Shown piece after piece: positions 16,199 to 24,684 of a stretch of DNA of 64,000 nucleotides. A program made the position numbers and the translations under genes. The number at the start of each line of letters is the position of its first letter. Positions within the stretch are counted from its first letter, which is position 1. A model generated the notes under the pieces. It saw nothing but the letters and a program-made list of their open reading frames with translations. It made no database searches and was not told where the DNA came from. This DNA comes from Salinithrix halophila (GTDB taxonomy: Bacteria; Bacillota; Bacilli; Thermoactinomycetales; DSM-45169), in the NCBI RefSeq assembly GCF_042650125.1, contig NZ_JBHSAP010000018.1:186001-250000 (forward strand), in the 5' to 3' direction.

Positions 16199-16221
16199 TA
16201 AACAAGTTTGCGGACCAAACT
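16199..16221. repeat. 23-bp intergenic motif, copy 1 of 4
   Basis: The copy fits TAAAC-N-AGTTTG-N6-ARACT. It also forms a perfect 7-bp inverted repeat, AAGTTTG-N5-CAAACTT. It lies between the korB terminator and the MBL-fold gene, about 200 bases upstream of the latter. The rest of this gap (to 16418) shows nothing recognisable. Confidence 0.7.
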
Positions 16222-16418
16222 TTATTTTTCACCGCCGAGACCTACATCTAATAGGGATGAAGGAAATTTACCGGAGGGAGAAGCACCTTGCGTCTAGGCT
16301 TCCATCAGGTGTTTTCCCTGCAAGAGAGAAGCGGTATGAAACAGATGGGAAGGCTCGACCCGGGGTACCCTAAAAAGCGCGGGCTTCATTGAAGCTTTAC
16401 ATCGTGAGGAGGAAAAGC

Positions 16419-17165
16419 ATGAAATGGACGGTACTCGGATTTCAGTCACCCTTCCCAGGCCCCGGAGGGGCAACGCCGGGTTATTTGCTAGAAGCCGATG
16501 GGAAGCGGATTCTGATTGACTGTGGAAGCGGGGTGTTGGCTCAGCTGGGGAAATATTGTCGCCCCCATGAATTGAACGAGGTATGGCTTTCTCACCTCCA
16601 TCACGATCATGTGGCCGACTTCTTTGTTCTGCAATATGCTTTGCAGACAGCGATCCGCCTCAAGGAACGTCCGCATGGTCTCCAGGTCCTGGCACCGCCA
16701 AAACCGGTGAAGATCAGCCACCTCCTCTCTTACCAGAAAGCGGTGGATTTGAAATGGATCGGGCAGGGTATGGTACATCAGATCGGCAGTTTAGAGGTGG
16801 GTTTTCACCGAACTGATCACCCGGTTCCCTGTTACGCGATGGAGATCCGCTCGGGGAAGGCGTGTATTTTATATGGAGCCGATGCCGGTACTGATACCCG
16901 TTGGGAGACGATGGCCCGAGAACCGGACCTGTTCGTTTGTGAAGGGACGTATCTTCACCGGGATGCACCGGCTCAACCGATCGGACATCATTCTGTTCGG
17001 GAGGCTGCCAAGGCGGCAACCGAACTCGGTGCCCGACGGCTCCTTTTGACCCACTTGTATCCGGGATATCCCGCGGAAATCCTTCGGAGGGAAGCAGCAG
17101 ACCACTATACAGGAGAGTTGATATTGGCGGAAATCGGGCTCCAAATCCCCATCAACCCGTTGTAA
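16419..17165 (+). CDS. MBL-fold (RNase Z-like) metal-dependent hydrolase
   Basis: This 248-residue metallo-beta-lactamase-fold protein has the motif HLHHDHVAD near residue 60, a distal histidine and aspartate (YGADAG near 154) and a late histidine in GHHSV / LLTHLYPGY. The overall pattern resembles the YhfI/RNase Z-like subgroup rather than true beta-lactamases. I prefer ATG 16419 because a GAGGAGG site lies 6 bases upstream; the frame continues upstream without such a site. The substrate is unknown. It is transcribed apart from korB. Confidence 0.82.
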   Translation: MKWTVLGFQSPFPGPGGATPGYLLEADGKRILIDCGSGVLAQLGKYCRPHELNEVWLSHLHHDHVADFFVLQYALQTAIRLKERPHGLQVLAPPKPVKISHLLSYQKAVDLKWIGQGMVHQIGSLEVGFHRTDHPVPCYAMEIRSGKACILYGADAGTDTRWETMAREPDLFVCEGTYLHRDAPAQPIGHHSVREAAKAATELGARRLLLTHLYPGYPAEILRREAADHYTGELILAEIGLQIPINPL

Positions 17166-17251
17166 AATCGTGTTATACTTGGAGCAATGGATTTTGGCCG
17201 GTGACACATGAAAGCGGAGGGCCTCCGCCAAAGCTGGAAAGGGGGAAAACC

Positions 17252-17929
17252 GTGCCGAAGAATATGCTTGATTTTTTTAATAAGGAAGATAGCAAAAAAA
17301 TGGTGGGTCAGGCCAAGCGCCTGTTTGAAAAAGGGGTGCAGACGGGTAGAGCCGAGCTCAAAAAGGCGATAGACCGGATGAAAGCGGAACGAGCACGCCG
17401 AGAACGGGAAAAGGCCTACGAGGAAGAGTATGAGGCAGAATTTCGCTACAAGGACGAAGATCTGGATTTTTCGATGTTGATTTCTGCCGAGGAAGCCCGC
17501 GTTTATCAAAAAGCTCGCCGTAAGCTGAAGGAAGTGCAATTGGTCCAGTCAGATCCCGATGTACAAAAACAGTGGGAGTCGAAGAAATATCTTAGCCTGC
17601 ACGACCATTTCGGTGAGCAAATTGAGTATTATTATCCCAAGCGGAATGAAGATCCTCTTGCTCTTCATCGTACGATCCGCTATTGCGAACGGCAGATCGA
17701 ATATGCTCCTGTCGCTGTCAAGGCCTATGGGATGGATCCATATCAATATGGGCTGCCCACTCACTCAGGCTATGATCGCCTGGTCTCCCTTTATGAAGAA
17801 GTAGGGGAATGGGATGAAGCCCTTCGTCTGTCCCACCGAGCAAAGGATCAGGGGTGGGAAGGGGACTGGGCCGCCCGGATCCGCCGCTTGGAGGAAAACA
17901 TTCGCAAAAAATCAAACGAACAGCCGTAA
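17252..17929 (+). CDS. Unknown TPR-like protein, paralogue of the convergent gene at 17956-18726
   Basis: I do not recognise this 225-residue protein. The N-terminal third is charged and probably helical (KKAIDRMKAERARREREKAYEEEYEAE). The C-terminal half has helical repeats suggestive of TPR units: RTIRYCERQIEYAPVAVKAYGMDP, then GYDRLVSLYEEVGEWDEALRLSHRAKDQGWEGDW. The second half closely matches the convergent neighbour, so they are duplicates now facing each other tail to tail. GTG 17252 is chosen because of a GGAAAGGGGG site 7 bases before it; ATG 17264 is possible. No signal peptide or catalytic motif is visible. Confidence 0.75.
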   Translation: MPKNMLDFFNKEDSKKMVGQAKRLFEKGVQTGRAELKKAIDRMKAERARREREKAYEEEYEAEFRYKDEDLDFSMLISAEEARVYQKARRKLKEVQLVQSDPDVQKQWESKKYLSLHDHFGEQIEYYYPKRNEDPLALHRTIRYCERQIEYAPVAVKAYGMDPYQYGLPTHSGYDRLVSLYEEVGEWDEALRLSHRAKDQGWEGDWAARIRRLEENIRKKSNEQP

Positions 17930-17952
17930 ACCACGGCTGTTCGTTTGATTTT
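17908..17952. terminator. Bidirectional terminator between the convergent paralogues
   Basis: A perfect 20-bp inverted repeat (17908-17927 with 17933-17952), A-rich on the left and T-rich on the right, overlaps the end of the plus-strand gene and serves both convergent genes. Confidence 0.9.
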
Positions 17953-17955
17953 AGC

Positions 17956-18726
17956 TTAGGTACGGCGTTTTTCGTAGCGTTCGATACGAGTCGTCCAATC
18001 CCCTTTCCATCCTTCATCCCTGGCTTGTTTGCAGAGTTCGATGGCCCGGTCGAGGTCTCCTTTTTTGTCGTAGATAATGGCCAATTGTTTGTAACCGTAA
18101 TGTTGGGGCAATTCTTTCGCCTGGGGATTCATCCGGTTGGCGTGAATGGCCATCGGGGCGTACCGGATTTGTTTTTCACAGTAGCGGATAGCCATGTCCA
18201 AAGCCTGGGGGTCTTCTGATCGGCGTTTGTAGTATGCTTGTGCCTGATCTTTGTAGTAAATTTGGAGACTCCAGTATTGCATAGCCCGTTGGTGATCCAG
18301 AGAGTGTTTACTCCAAGGGGAACCATTTTCTTCGGCATTTTTCTTCATCTCTTCATAATGGGCTTGCGCCGCGGCTAACACCTCTCGTTCTTCCGGGTCC
18401 AGCGGCATAGAGAATTGGAAATCCCCCTCTTGGAAGTGAAACCAATCCTGTTCGTCTTTCGCGTTCTCTTCAGGGTCATCGATTTGGGAATCCGCGGTTT
18501 CTGGGATGACGGATTCTTCGGTCTTTGCTTCTGCAGGATTTGCATCCTTTTCCACCGCCGGTGTGGGGGGGTTGGTGCCGACTGTTGTATTCGGTACCGG
18601 TTGGGCATTCTCCGGAGAGGGTTTTGCCTCAGCCGAAGAGATTTCCGCTCGTTCCGGGGTGGCATCAGGGGTCTGAGAAGAAGGTTTCAACCATTCTTTG
18701 GCACGTGTTAATAGTTTACCGAGCAT
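17956..18726 (-). CDS. Unknown TPR-like protein with a disordered N-terminal region, paralogue of the gene at 17252-17929
   Basis: This 256-residue protein is not recognised by function. Residues 1-20 are basic (MLGKLLTRAKEWLKPSS). A low-complexity stretch rich in P, A, E, T and S (about 20-100) is probably disordered. The C-terminal 150 residues mirror the convergent gene: AIRYCEKQIRYAPMAIHANRMNP and GYKQLAIIYDKKGDLDRAIELCKQARDEGWKGDW. The frame is open to a TTG at 18747, but ATG 18726 has a GGGGAG site 8 bases before it. A good promoter and a 0A-box lie upstream. The disordered insert is the main difference from its paralogue. Confidence 0.75.
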   Translation of the reverse strand: MLGKLLTRAKEWLKPSSQTPDATPERAEISSAEAKPSPENAQPVPNTTVGTNPPTPAVEKDANPAEAKTEESVIPETADSQIDDPEENAKDEQDWFHFQEGDFQFSMPLDPEEREVLAAAQAHYEEMKKNAEENGSPWSKHSLDHQRAMQYWSLQIYYKDQAQAYYKRRSEDPQALDMAIRYCEKQIRYAPMAIHANRMNPQAKELPQHYGYKQLAIIYDKKGDLDRAIELCKQARDEGWKGDWTTRIERYEKRRT

Positions 18727-18749
18727 CTGACCAGCTCCCCGGTACAAAT

Positions 18750-18757
18750 TTCGACAA
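18750..18757 (-). promoter_or_regulatory. Spo0A box (0A-box) in the leader of the TPR-like gene
   Basis: On the reverse strand the site reads TTGTCGAA, an exact match to the 0A-box core. It lies between the predicted promoter and the start codon, about +10 to +17 from the likely transcription start, a position that would favour repression. It is also one arm of a TTTCGA/TCGAAA inverted repeat (18749-18774). Confidence 0.45.
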
Positions 18758-18773
18758 GTTTTTGTCTATCGAA

Positions 18774-18802
18774 ATGTTATCTTTCCCGCTCGATTCTGTC
18801 AA
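18774..18802 (-). promoter_or_regulatory. sigma-A promoter of the TPR-like gene
   Basis: On the reverse strand, TTGACA (18802-18797) and TAACAT (18779-18774) are separated by exactly 17 bases, about 50 bases upstream of the start codon. Confidence 0.6.
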
Positions 18803-18849
18803 TTATCTTCCGAGCCTAATAATAGACAGAATATTATTTCAATGTCCGT

Positions 18850-18878
18850 TTGATGCGGACTATGTACGGGCCTTATAT
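18850..18878 (+). promoter_or_regulatory. Possible promoter of tdh-kbl
   Basis: TTGATG (18850-18855) and TTATAT (18873-18878) have a 17-base spacer and lie about 70 bases before tdh. A TATAAT at 18887-18892 is an alternative -10 but lacks a -35. Confidence 0.4.
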
Positions 18879-18945
18879 TTGGATGTTATAATGGTTAGGG
18901 TAATTATTGAGGTTTCTTATCTGTTCGGAGAAGGGAGTGTCCGTC

Positions 18946-19986
18946 GTGGGAGGAATGATGCGTGCTCTGGTTAAACATCAGTCCGGCTTCGGAGCCGAGT
19001 TGAAGGAAGTGTCCATTCCTTCGGCCGGGCCGGGTGAAGTGCTGGTCAAGGTGAAAGCGGCTTCAATTTGCGGAACGGATGTTCATATTTATTCCTGGGA
19101 TGACTGGGCTGCTGGGCGGATAAAACCGCCTCTTGTGTTTGGTCATGAATTTTGCGGCGAAGTCGTGGAAACAGGGGAAGGGGTGACTGGTTTCGAAAAG
19201 GGGGACTCGGTCTCTGCCGAAACCCATATCGTTTGCGGTCGCTGTCCTCAGTGCCGCCGTGGTGAAGCCCACGTCTGTACCTTTACCAAGATCATCGGTG
19301 TCGATACGCGGGGTTGTTTTTCCGAATATGCCGTCATGCCAGCCGGAAACCTGTGGAAAAACGATCCCACTTTACCGCCAGAGGTTGCTACGGCGATGGA
19401 ACCCATGGGAAATGCGGTTCACACGGTCTTGTCCGGACCGGTTGCGGGTCGTACCGTTGCGGTTATCGGTTGCGGGCCGATTGGTATCATGGCTGTCGCT
19501 GTTGCCAAAGCTTCAGGGGCGTCAGCTGTGATCGCCTTTGATATCAATGAATATCGCCTCGATTTGGCGAAGAAAATGGGGGCTACCCACCTGGTGAACT
19601 CCGGGGAGGAGGATCCGGTCGCGGTGGCGAAGAAGTTGACCGGTGGCTGGGGAGTGGATGTCGTACTGGAGATGTCCGGCAATCCGGTGGCGATCCGCCA
19701 AGGATTTTCTATGGTGACCATGGGTGGTCGTATTTCCATGTTGGGACTGCCCTTGAGAGCGGTGGAATTGGATATCGCCAACGACCTTGTTTTCAAAGGC
19801 GTTCAGGTTCATGGGATCGTCGGTCGTCGGATGTATGAAACCTGGCAGCAGACAGCCGGCTTCCTAACTTCCGGTCAAGTTGACCTGAAGCCGATGATCA
19901 CCCACCGTTTTTCGCTTGAGGAGTATCAAACGGCTTTTGAACAGATGATGAGCGGCAAATCCGGAAAAGTGGTCTTGTACCCTTGA
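18946..19986 (+). CDS. tdh: L-threonine 3-dehydrogenase
   Basis: This zinc-dependent medium-chain dehydrogenase oxidises L-threonine to 2-amino-3-ketobutyrate. It has ICGTDVHIYSWDDW near residue 35 (catalytic Cys), the GHEFCGEV motif, the structural-zinc cluster CGRCPQCRRGEAHVC near 95, and the Rossmann motif VIGCGPIGIMA near 170. GTG 18946 (346 residues, close to the 347 of B. subtilis Tdh) follows an AAGGGAG site by 8 bases. Other in-frame starts are GTG 18937 and ATG 18955/18958. kbl follows and completes threonine breakdown to glycine and acetyl-CoA. Confidence 0.93.
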   Translation: MGGMMRALVKHQSGFGAELKEVSIPSAGPGEVLVKVKAASICGTDVHIYSWDDWAAGRIKPPLVFGHEFCGEVVETGEGVTGFEKGDSVSAETHIVCGRCPQCRRGEAHVCTFTKIIGVDTRGCFSEYAVMPAGNLWKNDPTLPPEVATAMEPMGNAVHTVLSGPVAGRTVAVIGCGPIGIMAVAVAKASGASAVIAFDINEYRLDLAKKMGATHLVNSGEEDPVAVAKKLTGGWGVDVVLEMSGNPVAIRQGFSMVTMGGRISMLGLPLRAVELDIANDLVFKGVQVHGIVGRRMYETWQQTAGFLTSGQVDLKPMITHRFSLEEYQTAFEQMMSGKSGKVVLYP

Positions 19987-20021
19987 CACATTTTCTTATG
20001 AAACTCAAAGGAGGGAAAGCG

Positions 20022-21197
20022 ATGAAAGGATTTGAGTACCTGGAGAAGGAGATCCGGGAGTGGCGGGAAGATGGGGTTTACCGTCCTTTAACGGAGGTGG
20101 AATCCGAACAGGGATCCAGGGTGGTCATCCACGGGAGGGAAGTCATCCAGCTGTCCTCTAACAACTATCTTGGGCTTACGACCCATCCCAGGATCAAAGA
20201 GGCTGCAAATCAGGCTGTGGAAAAATACGGGGTGGGAACGGGATCGGTCCGCACCATCGCAGGCACCTTTTCGATGCATGAACAATTTGAACAGGAGCTG
20301 GCCGAGTTTAAACACACGGAGGCTTCTCTCGTTTTTCAATCCGGTTTTACCGCCAATGTAGGGGTTCTCGCCACCATCCTGACGGAAGAGGATGTGGTGA
20401 TCAGTGACGCTCTTAACCATGCCAGTATTATCGACGGAATCCGGTTGACGAAAGCGGGTCGACGAATCTACCAACACACGGACATGGATGATCTGGAGAA
20501 GGCACTCAAAGAGACGCAAAATGCTCGCACCCGGCTAATTGTGACGGACGGGGTATTCAGCATGGACGGCGATGTGGCGCCTCTGCCGGAGATCGTCCGT
20601 TTAGCGGAACAGTATGATGCTTTGGTGATGGTGGATGATGCCCACGCCAGCGGTGTTATGGGTCGAAACGGGCGGGGGACCGTGGACCATTTCGATCTGC
20701 ACGGACGGGTTCATATTCAGGTTGGAACCCTCTCTAAAGCCGTTGGTGTTCTCGGCGGGTATGTCGCGGGCCCTGCGGTACTCCGGGATTACCTGATTCA
20801 CCGTGCCCGTCCCTTCCTGTTCAGCACTTCTCACCCCCCGGCAGTTACCGCCGCCTGCCACGCTGCCATCCGTGTGTTGAAAGATGAGCCGGAATTGATT
20901 AACCGTCTTTGGGAAAACACGCGGACCTTTAAAGAGGGGCTGCTAAAGCTCGGTTTTAACACTGGTAAAAGTGAAACCCCGATTACACCTGTGATGGTGG
21001 GAGCGGATTCCTTAGCAATGAAATTTTCTGATGCCCTGTTAGAGGAAGGGGTCTATGCTCAAGGAATCGCCTTTCCGACAGTTCCACGGAACCAAGCACG
21101 GGTGCGTACGATCATCACCGCCGGTCATTCTCGGGAAGACTTGGATCAGGCGCTGGAAGCCTTTGGCCGGGCAGGAGAGAAGCTGGGCCTCATCTGA
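20022..21197 (+). CDS. kbl: Glycine C-acetyltransferase (2-amino-3-ketobutyrate CoA ligase)
   Basis: This 391-residue PLP enzyme of the alpha-oxoamine synthase family cleaves 2-amino-3-ketobutyrate with CoA to glycine and acetyl-CoA. Visible motifs are SNNYLGL near 43, GTGSVRTIAGT near 75, DDAHASG near 205 and VGTLSKAVGVLGGY near 240 with the PLP lysine. ATG 20022 has an AAAGGAGGG site and gives the standard length; the frame is open upstream into the tdh gap. The gene is 35 bases after tdh and forms an operon with it, as in B. subtilis. Confidence 0.95.
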   Translation: MKGFEYLEKEIREWREDGVYRPLTEVESEQGSRVVIHGREVIQLSSNNYLGLTTHPRIKEAANQAVEKYGVGTGSVRTIAGTFSMHEQFEQELAEFKHTEASLVFQSGFTANVGVLATILTEEDVVISDALNHASIIDGIRLTKAGRRIYQHTDMDDLEKALKETQNARTRLIVTDGVFSMDGDVAPLPEIVRLAEQYDALVMVDDAHASGVMGRNGRGTVDHFDLHGRVHIQVGTLSKAVGVLGGYVAGPAVLRDYLIHRARPFLFSTSHPPAVTAACHAAIRVLKDEPELINRLWENTRTFKEGLLKLGFNTGKSETPITPVMVGADSLAMKFSDALLEEGVYAQGIAFPTVPRNQARVRTIITAGHSREDLDQALEAFGRAGEKLGLI

Positions 21198-21199
21198 AG

Positions 21200-21242
21200 A
21201 AAATCAAAAGCAGCCGGCGAAAACCGGCTGCTTTTGATTTTT
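21200..21242. terminator. Bidirectional terminator between kbl and the NADAR gene
   Basis: An 18-bp stem (arms 21200-21217 and 21224-21242) with an A-rich left and T-rich right flank closes both convergent operons. Confidence 0.9.
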
Positions 21243-21245
21243 CCT

Positions 21246-21728
21246 TCATCGGAACCGGAAAAGGGGCTTTTTCGGTTGGGCTTTTGTACTTTCAGTCAGT
21301 TCCTGGCGGATCTCCATGAGGAGGGCGCCGAGACGATTCAGGCCGGTTCCGTCTCCACCGTCTCCCCAATACCGGTCATTAGCCGTATGTTCAATGAGGA
21401 TTGCTTCCCCTGTTGCTAAAAGGCTTTGTTTTAGCTCGGGGTGTTGGGTGAACTTGGAACGGAGGGCTTCTTTCATGATCTCCTCTTTCACCTTCTCCCA
21501 ATCCGGGCGCAGAGGATGTTTCCGGCTCCGGCCCATGCGGGCTGCCAACATGGGAGAATCGGTGAGCCGAATCTCCTCTTCTCTGTCGGTGCCGGGGAAC
21601 TTCTGGGCCTGGAAATAGTGCTCCGAGGTGGGCCATTGCTTTCCCTTTCGTTCAATGGGGTAAGGAGCGAAATTAGAAAGGAAGCCATAGGCGTTATTGA
21701 CTCCATAAAAGTAAATCGTTTCTAACAT
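21246..21728 (-). CDS. NADAR family (YbiA-like) protein
   Basis: This 160-residue NADAR-domain protein contains YGFLSNFAPYPI near residue 14, the conserved SEHYFQAQKF near 35 and the C-terminal YWGDGGDGTGLNRLGALLMEIR. NADAR proteins are N-glycosidases linked to riboflavin intermediates or to ADP-ribose/NAD metabolism; some remove ADP-ribosyl marks in toxin-antitoxin or phage-defence settings. No such partner is adjacent. It is the second gene of a two-gene reverse-strand unit, 17 bases after a membrane protein gene. ATG 21728 is the natural start. Confidence 0.88.
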   Translation of the reverse strand: MLETIYFYGVNNAYGFLSNFAPYPIERKGKQWPTSEHYFQAQKFPGTDREEEIRLTDSPMLAARMGRSRKHPLRPDWEKVKEEIMKEALRSKFTQHPELKQSLLATGEAILIEHTANDRYWGDGGDGTGLNRLGALLMEIRQELTESTKAQPKKPLFRFR

Positions 21729-21745
21729 GATCAGAGCCTCCTTCG

Positions 21746-22477
21746 TCAGTTATCCAGTTTTTTCAGGAGTTTCTCGTGGTGGTTTCGAAGGGAGTAGGAA
21801 AGGTCCCGGTAAGCTTGTGCGATTGCCGTCAAGTACTCCTCCTCCGCTTCCTGGTAAAAAGCCTCTGTTTCTCGGAGGTGGCGGGCGAGCATTTCTTCAT
21901 TTCCTTTTTCGGCGAACAGAGCGAGGCTGAATGAAAGACTTTCTCTCGCTTTTAGGTTGGTGTTGCCGGAAACCGTGCGGAGCTGATCCCGAAATGAAAG
22001 GTAGAGACGGTACGTGTCGGCTCCGGCACGGATCATATCGCCCCGGATTCGGGCGGGAATCTCCTCCTGGTACAGATGGTAGGCGGGAGATTCACGGTGG
22101 GTTCTGCTTTCGACGAAAAAGAGACGTTCCCGTCGTTGTCCGGGTTGCACCAGTCGTTGATTGCTTCCCGACAGCCGCTCCAGCTCCTGCAGACTGCGAA
22201 ACACCTCATCCCGGGCGGTTTCGATGGCAAGGAGCTGGTCGGGAAGGCCTTCTTTTTTCCGGTGTTTCTCACTCCAGCGAATGGAAATCAGTACTCCCCA
22301 CAGGGTAAAAATACCTCCGGCGATACTACCCCAGTAACCGATCCATTCGCTGTTCTCTGTTAGGGAAGCGTTGATCATTCCGCTGAATGCAGCGACAAAA
22401 AGAAGACAGAAAAAAAAGACGTATCGGAAGGACAGGGTGTCCCACCCTTGGAACCAGTTGCGGATCCGGTCGATCAC
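21746..22477 (-). CDS. Unknown protein with two N-terminal membrane segments
   Basis: The 243-residue protein has two clear transmembrane helices (YVFFFCLLFVAAFSGMINA near 20-38 and GYWGSIAGGIFTLWGVLIS near 48-66). A mostly helical, charged cytoplasmic part of about 175 residues follows (TARDEVFRSLQELERL, ETEAFYQEAEEEYLTAIAQAYRDLSYSLRNHHEKLLKKL). I do not recognise a family. It is the first gene of the unit that ends with the NADAR gene. Sensor, scaffold or defence-linked roles are all possible, but nothing in the sequence decides. Confidence 0.75.
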   Translation of the reverse strand: MIDRIRNWFQGWDTLSFRYVFFFCLLFVAAFSGMINASLTENSEWIGYWGSIAGGIFTLWGVLISIRWSEKHRKKEGLPDQLLAIETARDEVFRSLQELERLSGSNQRLVQPGQRRERLFFVESRTHRESPAYHLYQEEIPARIRGDMIRAGADTYRLYLSFRDQLRTVSGNTNLKARESLSFSLALFAEKGNEEMLARHLRETEAFYQEAEEEYLTAIAQAYRDLSYSLRNHHEKLLKKLDN

Positions 22478-22656
22478 TTACGCTCCCCCCTCATATTCGA
22501 TTTAGCACTCCTATCATATCGCAATCCCTTTGAAAGCGGGAGGAGGTCTTTTGGATTCTGAGATTGTTGCCGAAGAGGGTGTGTAAGTTCTGGGAACCAA
22601 TCGGTTTAGCCGCCATGCCTTCCAGCAGTCTCGCGGGACTTCCTTGCTCCCGTTCA

Positions 22657-22685
22657 TTGAAGGAAAGGGCTGGATCGTTTATAAT
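22657..22685 (+). promoter_or_regulatory. sigma-A promoter of miaB-ricA
   Basis: TTGAAG (22657-22662) and TATAAT (22680-22685) are exactly 17 bases apart, 53 bases before the miaB start. Confidence 0.75.
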
Positions 22686-22738
22686 TAACTAATTGCAGAG
22701 GAATGCACTCACTCCCTTTGGAAAGGTGTTGAGTATAG

Positions 22739-24211
22739 ATGAATGAAGAAATGCATAAGTATTTCACCCCCCCGGATTTGAAGGCGGCAAAAAAACGCGG
22801 AAAAGAAGAAGTTTCCGTGTTGGAATTTGATCGGATTCCCGAAGAGATGCGTCGCATCGGGGAAGGGAAAAAATATCTCATTAAAACCTATGGTTGCCAG
22901 ATGAATGTCCATGACAGCGAGACGATTGCTGGCATTCTCGAACAGATGGGTTATGAGGGGACGGAGGAGGAGGAAGAGGCTTCCATCATCCTCATCAACA
23001 CCTGTGCCATCCGAGAAAACGCTGAAGATAAAGTGTACGGGGAGATCGGACGCCTGAAAACCCTTAAGACAGAAAAGCCGGAGCTTTTGCTCGGGATGTG
23101 CGGTTGTATGTCCCAGGAAGAGTCTGTCGTTAACCGGATCCTCACCAAACACCAGCACGTTGACCTGATATTCGGCACCCACAATATCCATCGTCTGCCC
23201 CACCTCTTGTTTGAGGCATTGATGGGGAAAGAGATGGTCGTGGAGGTATGGTCCAAAGAAGGAGATATCGTCGAAAACCTGCCCAAGGTGCGGGAGGATG
23301 GGTTAAAGGCTTGGGTCAATATCATGTACGGTTGCGATAAGTTCTGCACGTACTGTATCGTCCCTTACACGCGGGGGAAGGAACGGAGCCGCCGTCCGGA
23401 AGATGTGCTGGCGGAAATCCGGGAATTGGCCCGGAAAGGTTATCAAGAGGTGACTCTTCTCGGTCAGAATGTAAATGCCTACGGGAAAGATCTCACCGAT
23501 CGGGAATACCGGTTTGGGGATCTCATGGATGATGTGCGCCAAATCGGCATTCCACGCGTCCGTTTCACCACGAGTCATCCTCGGGATTTTGATGATCACC
23601 TGATCGAGGTACTGGCGAAAAAGGGCAACCTGGTGGAGCACATCCATTTGCCAGCCCAATCCGGGAACAGCGATATCTTGAAGATCATGGCTCGAAAATA
23701 CACCCGGGAACAGTACATGGAATTGGTACGTAAGATTAAGAAAGCAATCCCGGACGTTGTGCTGACGACAGATATCATCGTCGGCTATCCCGGCGAAACG
23801 GAAGAACAGTTCCAGGATACGCTTTCCCTGATGGAAGAAGTGGAGTACGATTCTGCTTTCACCTTCATTTATTCCCCCAGGGAAGGGACCCCGGCGGCCC
23901 GAATGAAGGATGACGTTCCGATGAAAGTGAAAAAGGAGCGCCTGCAACGTCTTAATCAATTGCAGGATGCCATTAGTCGAAAGAAAAATGAAGCTTTGCG
24001 CGGGCAGATCCTGGAGGTGCTGGTGGAAGGGGAGAGCAAGAAAGATCCGGATGTTCTTTCCGGACGCACCCGAACCAATAAATTGGTGAACTTCCGGGGA
24101 CCCAAACACCTGATCGGCCAGTTTGCCCACGTGCGAATCGACGATCCGAAGACCTGGACTCTATCCGGTACGCTGGCTGGCGATGAACGGATTGGCCAGG
24201 TGGGGAGCTGA
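22739..24211 (+). CDS. miaB: tRNA-2-methylthio-N6-dimethylallyladenosine synthase MiaB
   Basis: The 490-residue radical-SAM methylthiotransferase has the UPF0004 domain with its three cluster cysteines (KTYGCQMNVHDSE, NTCAIRENAE, GMCGCMSQEE), the radical-SAM core with GCDKFCTYCIVP near 200, and a C-terminal TRAM domain (about 425-480). MiaB methylthiolates i6A37 of tRNAs, the product of MiaA, which is also encoded here at 32.2 kb. The N-terminal extension of about 45 residues is usual for Bacillus MiaB. ricA follows immediately, as in B. subtilis. Confidence 0.96.
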   Translation: MNEEMHKYFTPPDLKAAKKRGKEEVSVLEFDRIPEEMRRIGEGKKYLIKTYGCQMNVHDSETIAGILEQMGYEGTEEEEEASIILINTCAIRENAEDKVYGEIGRLKTLKTEKPELLLGMCGCMSQEESVVNRILTKHQHVDLIFGTHNIHRLPHLLFEALMGKEMVVEVWSKEGDIVENLPKVREDGLKAWVNIMYGCDKFCTYCIVPYTRGKERSRRPEDVLAEIRELARKGYQEVTLLGQNVNAYGKDLTDREYRFGDLMDDVRQIGIPRVRFTTSHPRDFDDHLIEVLAKKGNLVEHIHLPAQSGNSDILKIMARKYTREQYMELVRKIKKAIPDVVLTTDIIVGYPGETEEQFQDTLSLMEEVEYDSAFTFIYSPREGTPAARMKDDVPMKVKKERLQRLNQLQDAISRKKNEALRGQILEVLVEGESKKDPDVLSGRTRTNKLVNFRGPKHLIGQFAHVRIDDPKTWTLSGTLAGDERIGQVGS

Positions 24212-24212
24212 T

Positions 24213-24632
24213 ATGCAGATCCAGGAACAGCATCCCGTCCTTGACCATGCTGCTGCATTGGGACAAAAACTCCTCTCAGCGGAGGAGATCCGACGATTTC
24301 GGATGGCTGAGGAACAAATCCAGCGGAGTCGTCGTGTCAACGAATTGATCGAAGCGATCAAACGGAAGCAGAAAGAATTAGTCCATGCGAAACATTATCA
24401 GAAGACAGCGTATATCGGAAAACTGGAAGAGGAATTGGCGGCTCTCCACGAGGAGATGGATAATCTCCCGATTGTACGAGAGTATCAGCAATCTCAGGTC
24501 GAAATGAACGATCTTCTTCAGACCTTGCAGAAAGTCGTGGCCGATGCCGTTTCGGAGAAATTGGATGTGGAAACCGGCGGTGATGTAGGGCAAGGCGGCT
24601 GTGGAAGCGGCGGCCCCTGCGGTTGCGGATGA
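24213..24632 (+). CDS. ricA: RicA/YmcA-family protein (YlbF superfamily)
   Basis: This 139-residue helical protein of the YlbF/YmcA superfamily has a core running from QEQHPVLDHAAALGQKLLSAEEI to SQVEMNDLLQTLQKVVADAVSEKLDVE. A short Gly/Cys-rich tail (GGCGSGGPCGCG) would suit the Fe-S clusters reported for the RicAFT complex. In B. subtilis RicA, RicF and RicT form a complex that works with RNase Y in mRNA processing and supports competence, biofilm formation and sporulation. ATG 24213 has a GGGGAG site and follows the miaB stop by one base. The frame is open farther upstream inside miaB, which I treat as chance. Confidence 0.88.
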   Translation: MQIQEQHPVLDHAAALGQKLLSAEEIRRFRMAEEQIQRSRRVNELIEAIKRKQKELVHAKHYQKTAYIGKLEEELAALHEEMDNLPIVREYQQSQVEMNDLLQTLQKVVADAVSEKLDVETGGDVGQGGCGSGGPCGCG

Positions 24633-24653
24633 ATGAATTTTAGAGAAGTAAAG

Positions 24654-24682
24654 AACCTCGCGGAATTCCCGCGGGGTTTTTT
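24654..24682 (+). terminator. Intrinsic terminator after ricA
   Basis: A 10-bp stem with one mismatch (24654-24663 with 24669-24678) is followed by TTTT. Confidence 0.8.
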
Positions 24683-24684
24683 GA

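Noticed and set aside
16176..16373. 65-codon frame between korB and the MBL-fold gene
   Set aside because: It begins next to the terminator, has no ribosome site, and runs through the 23-bp motif.
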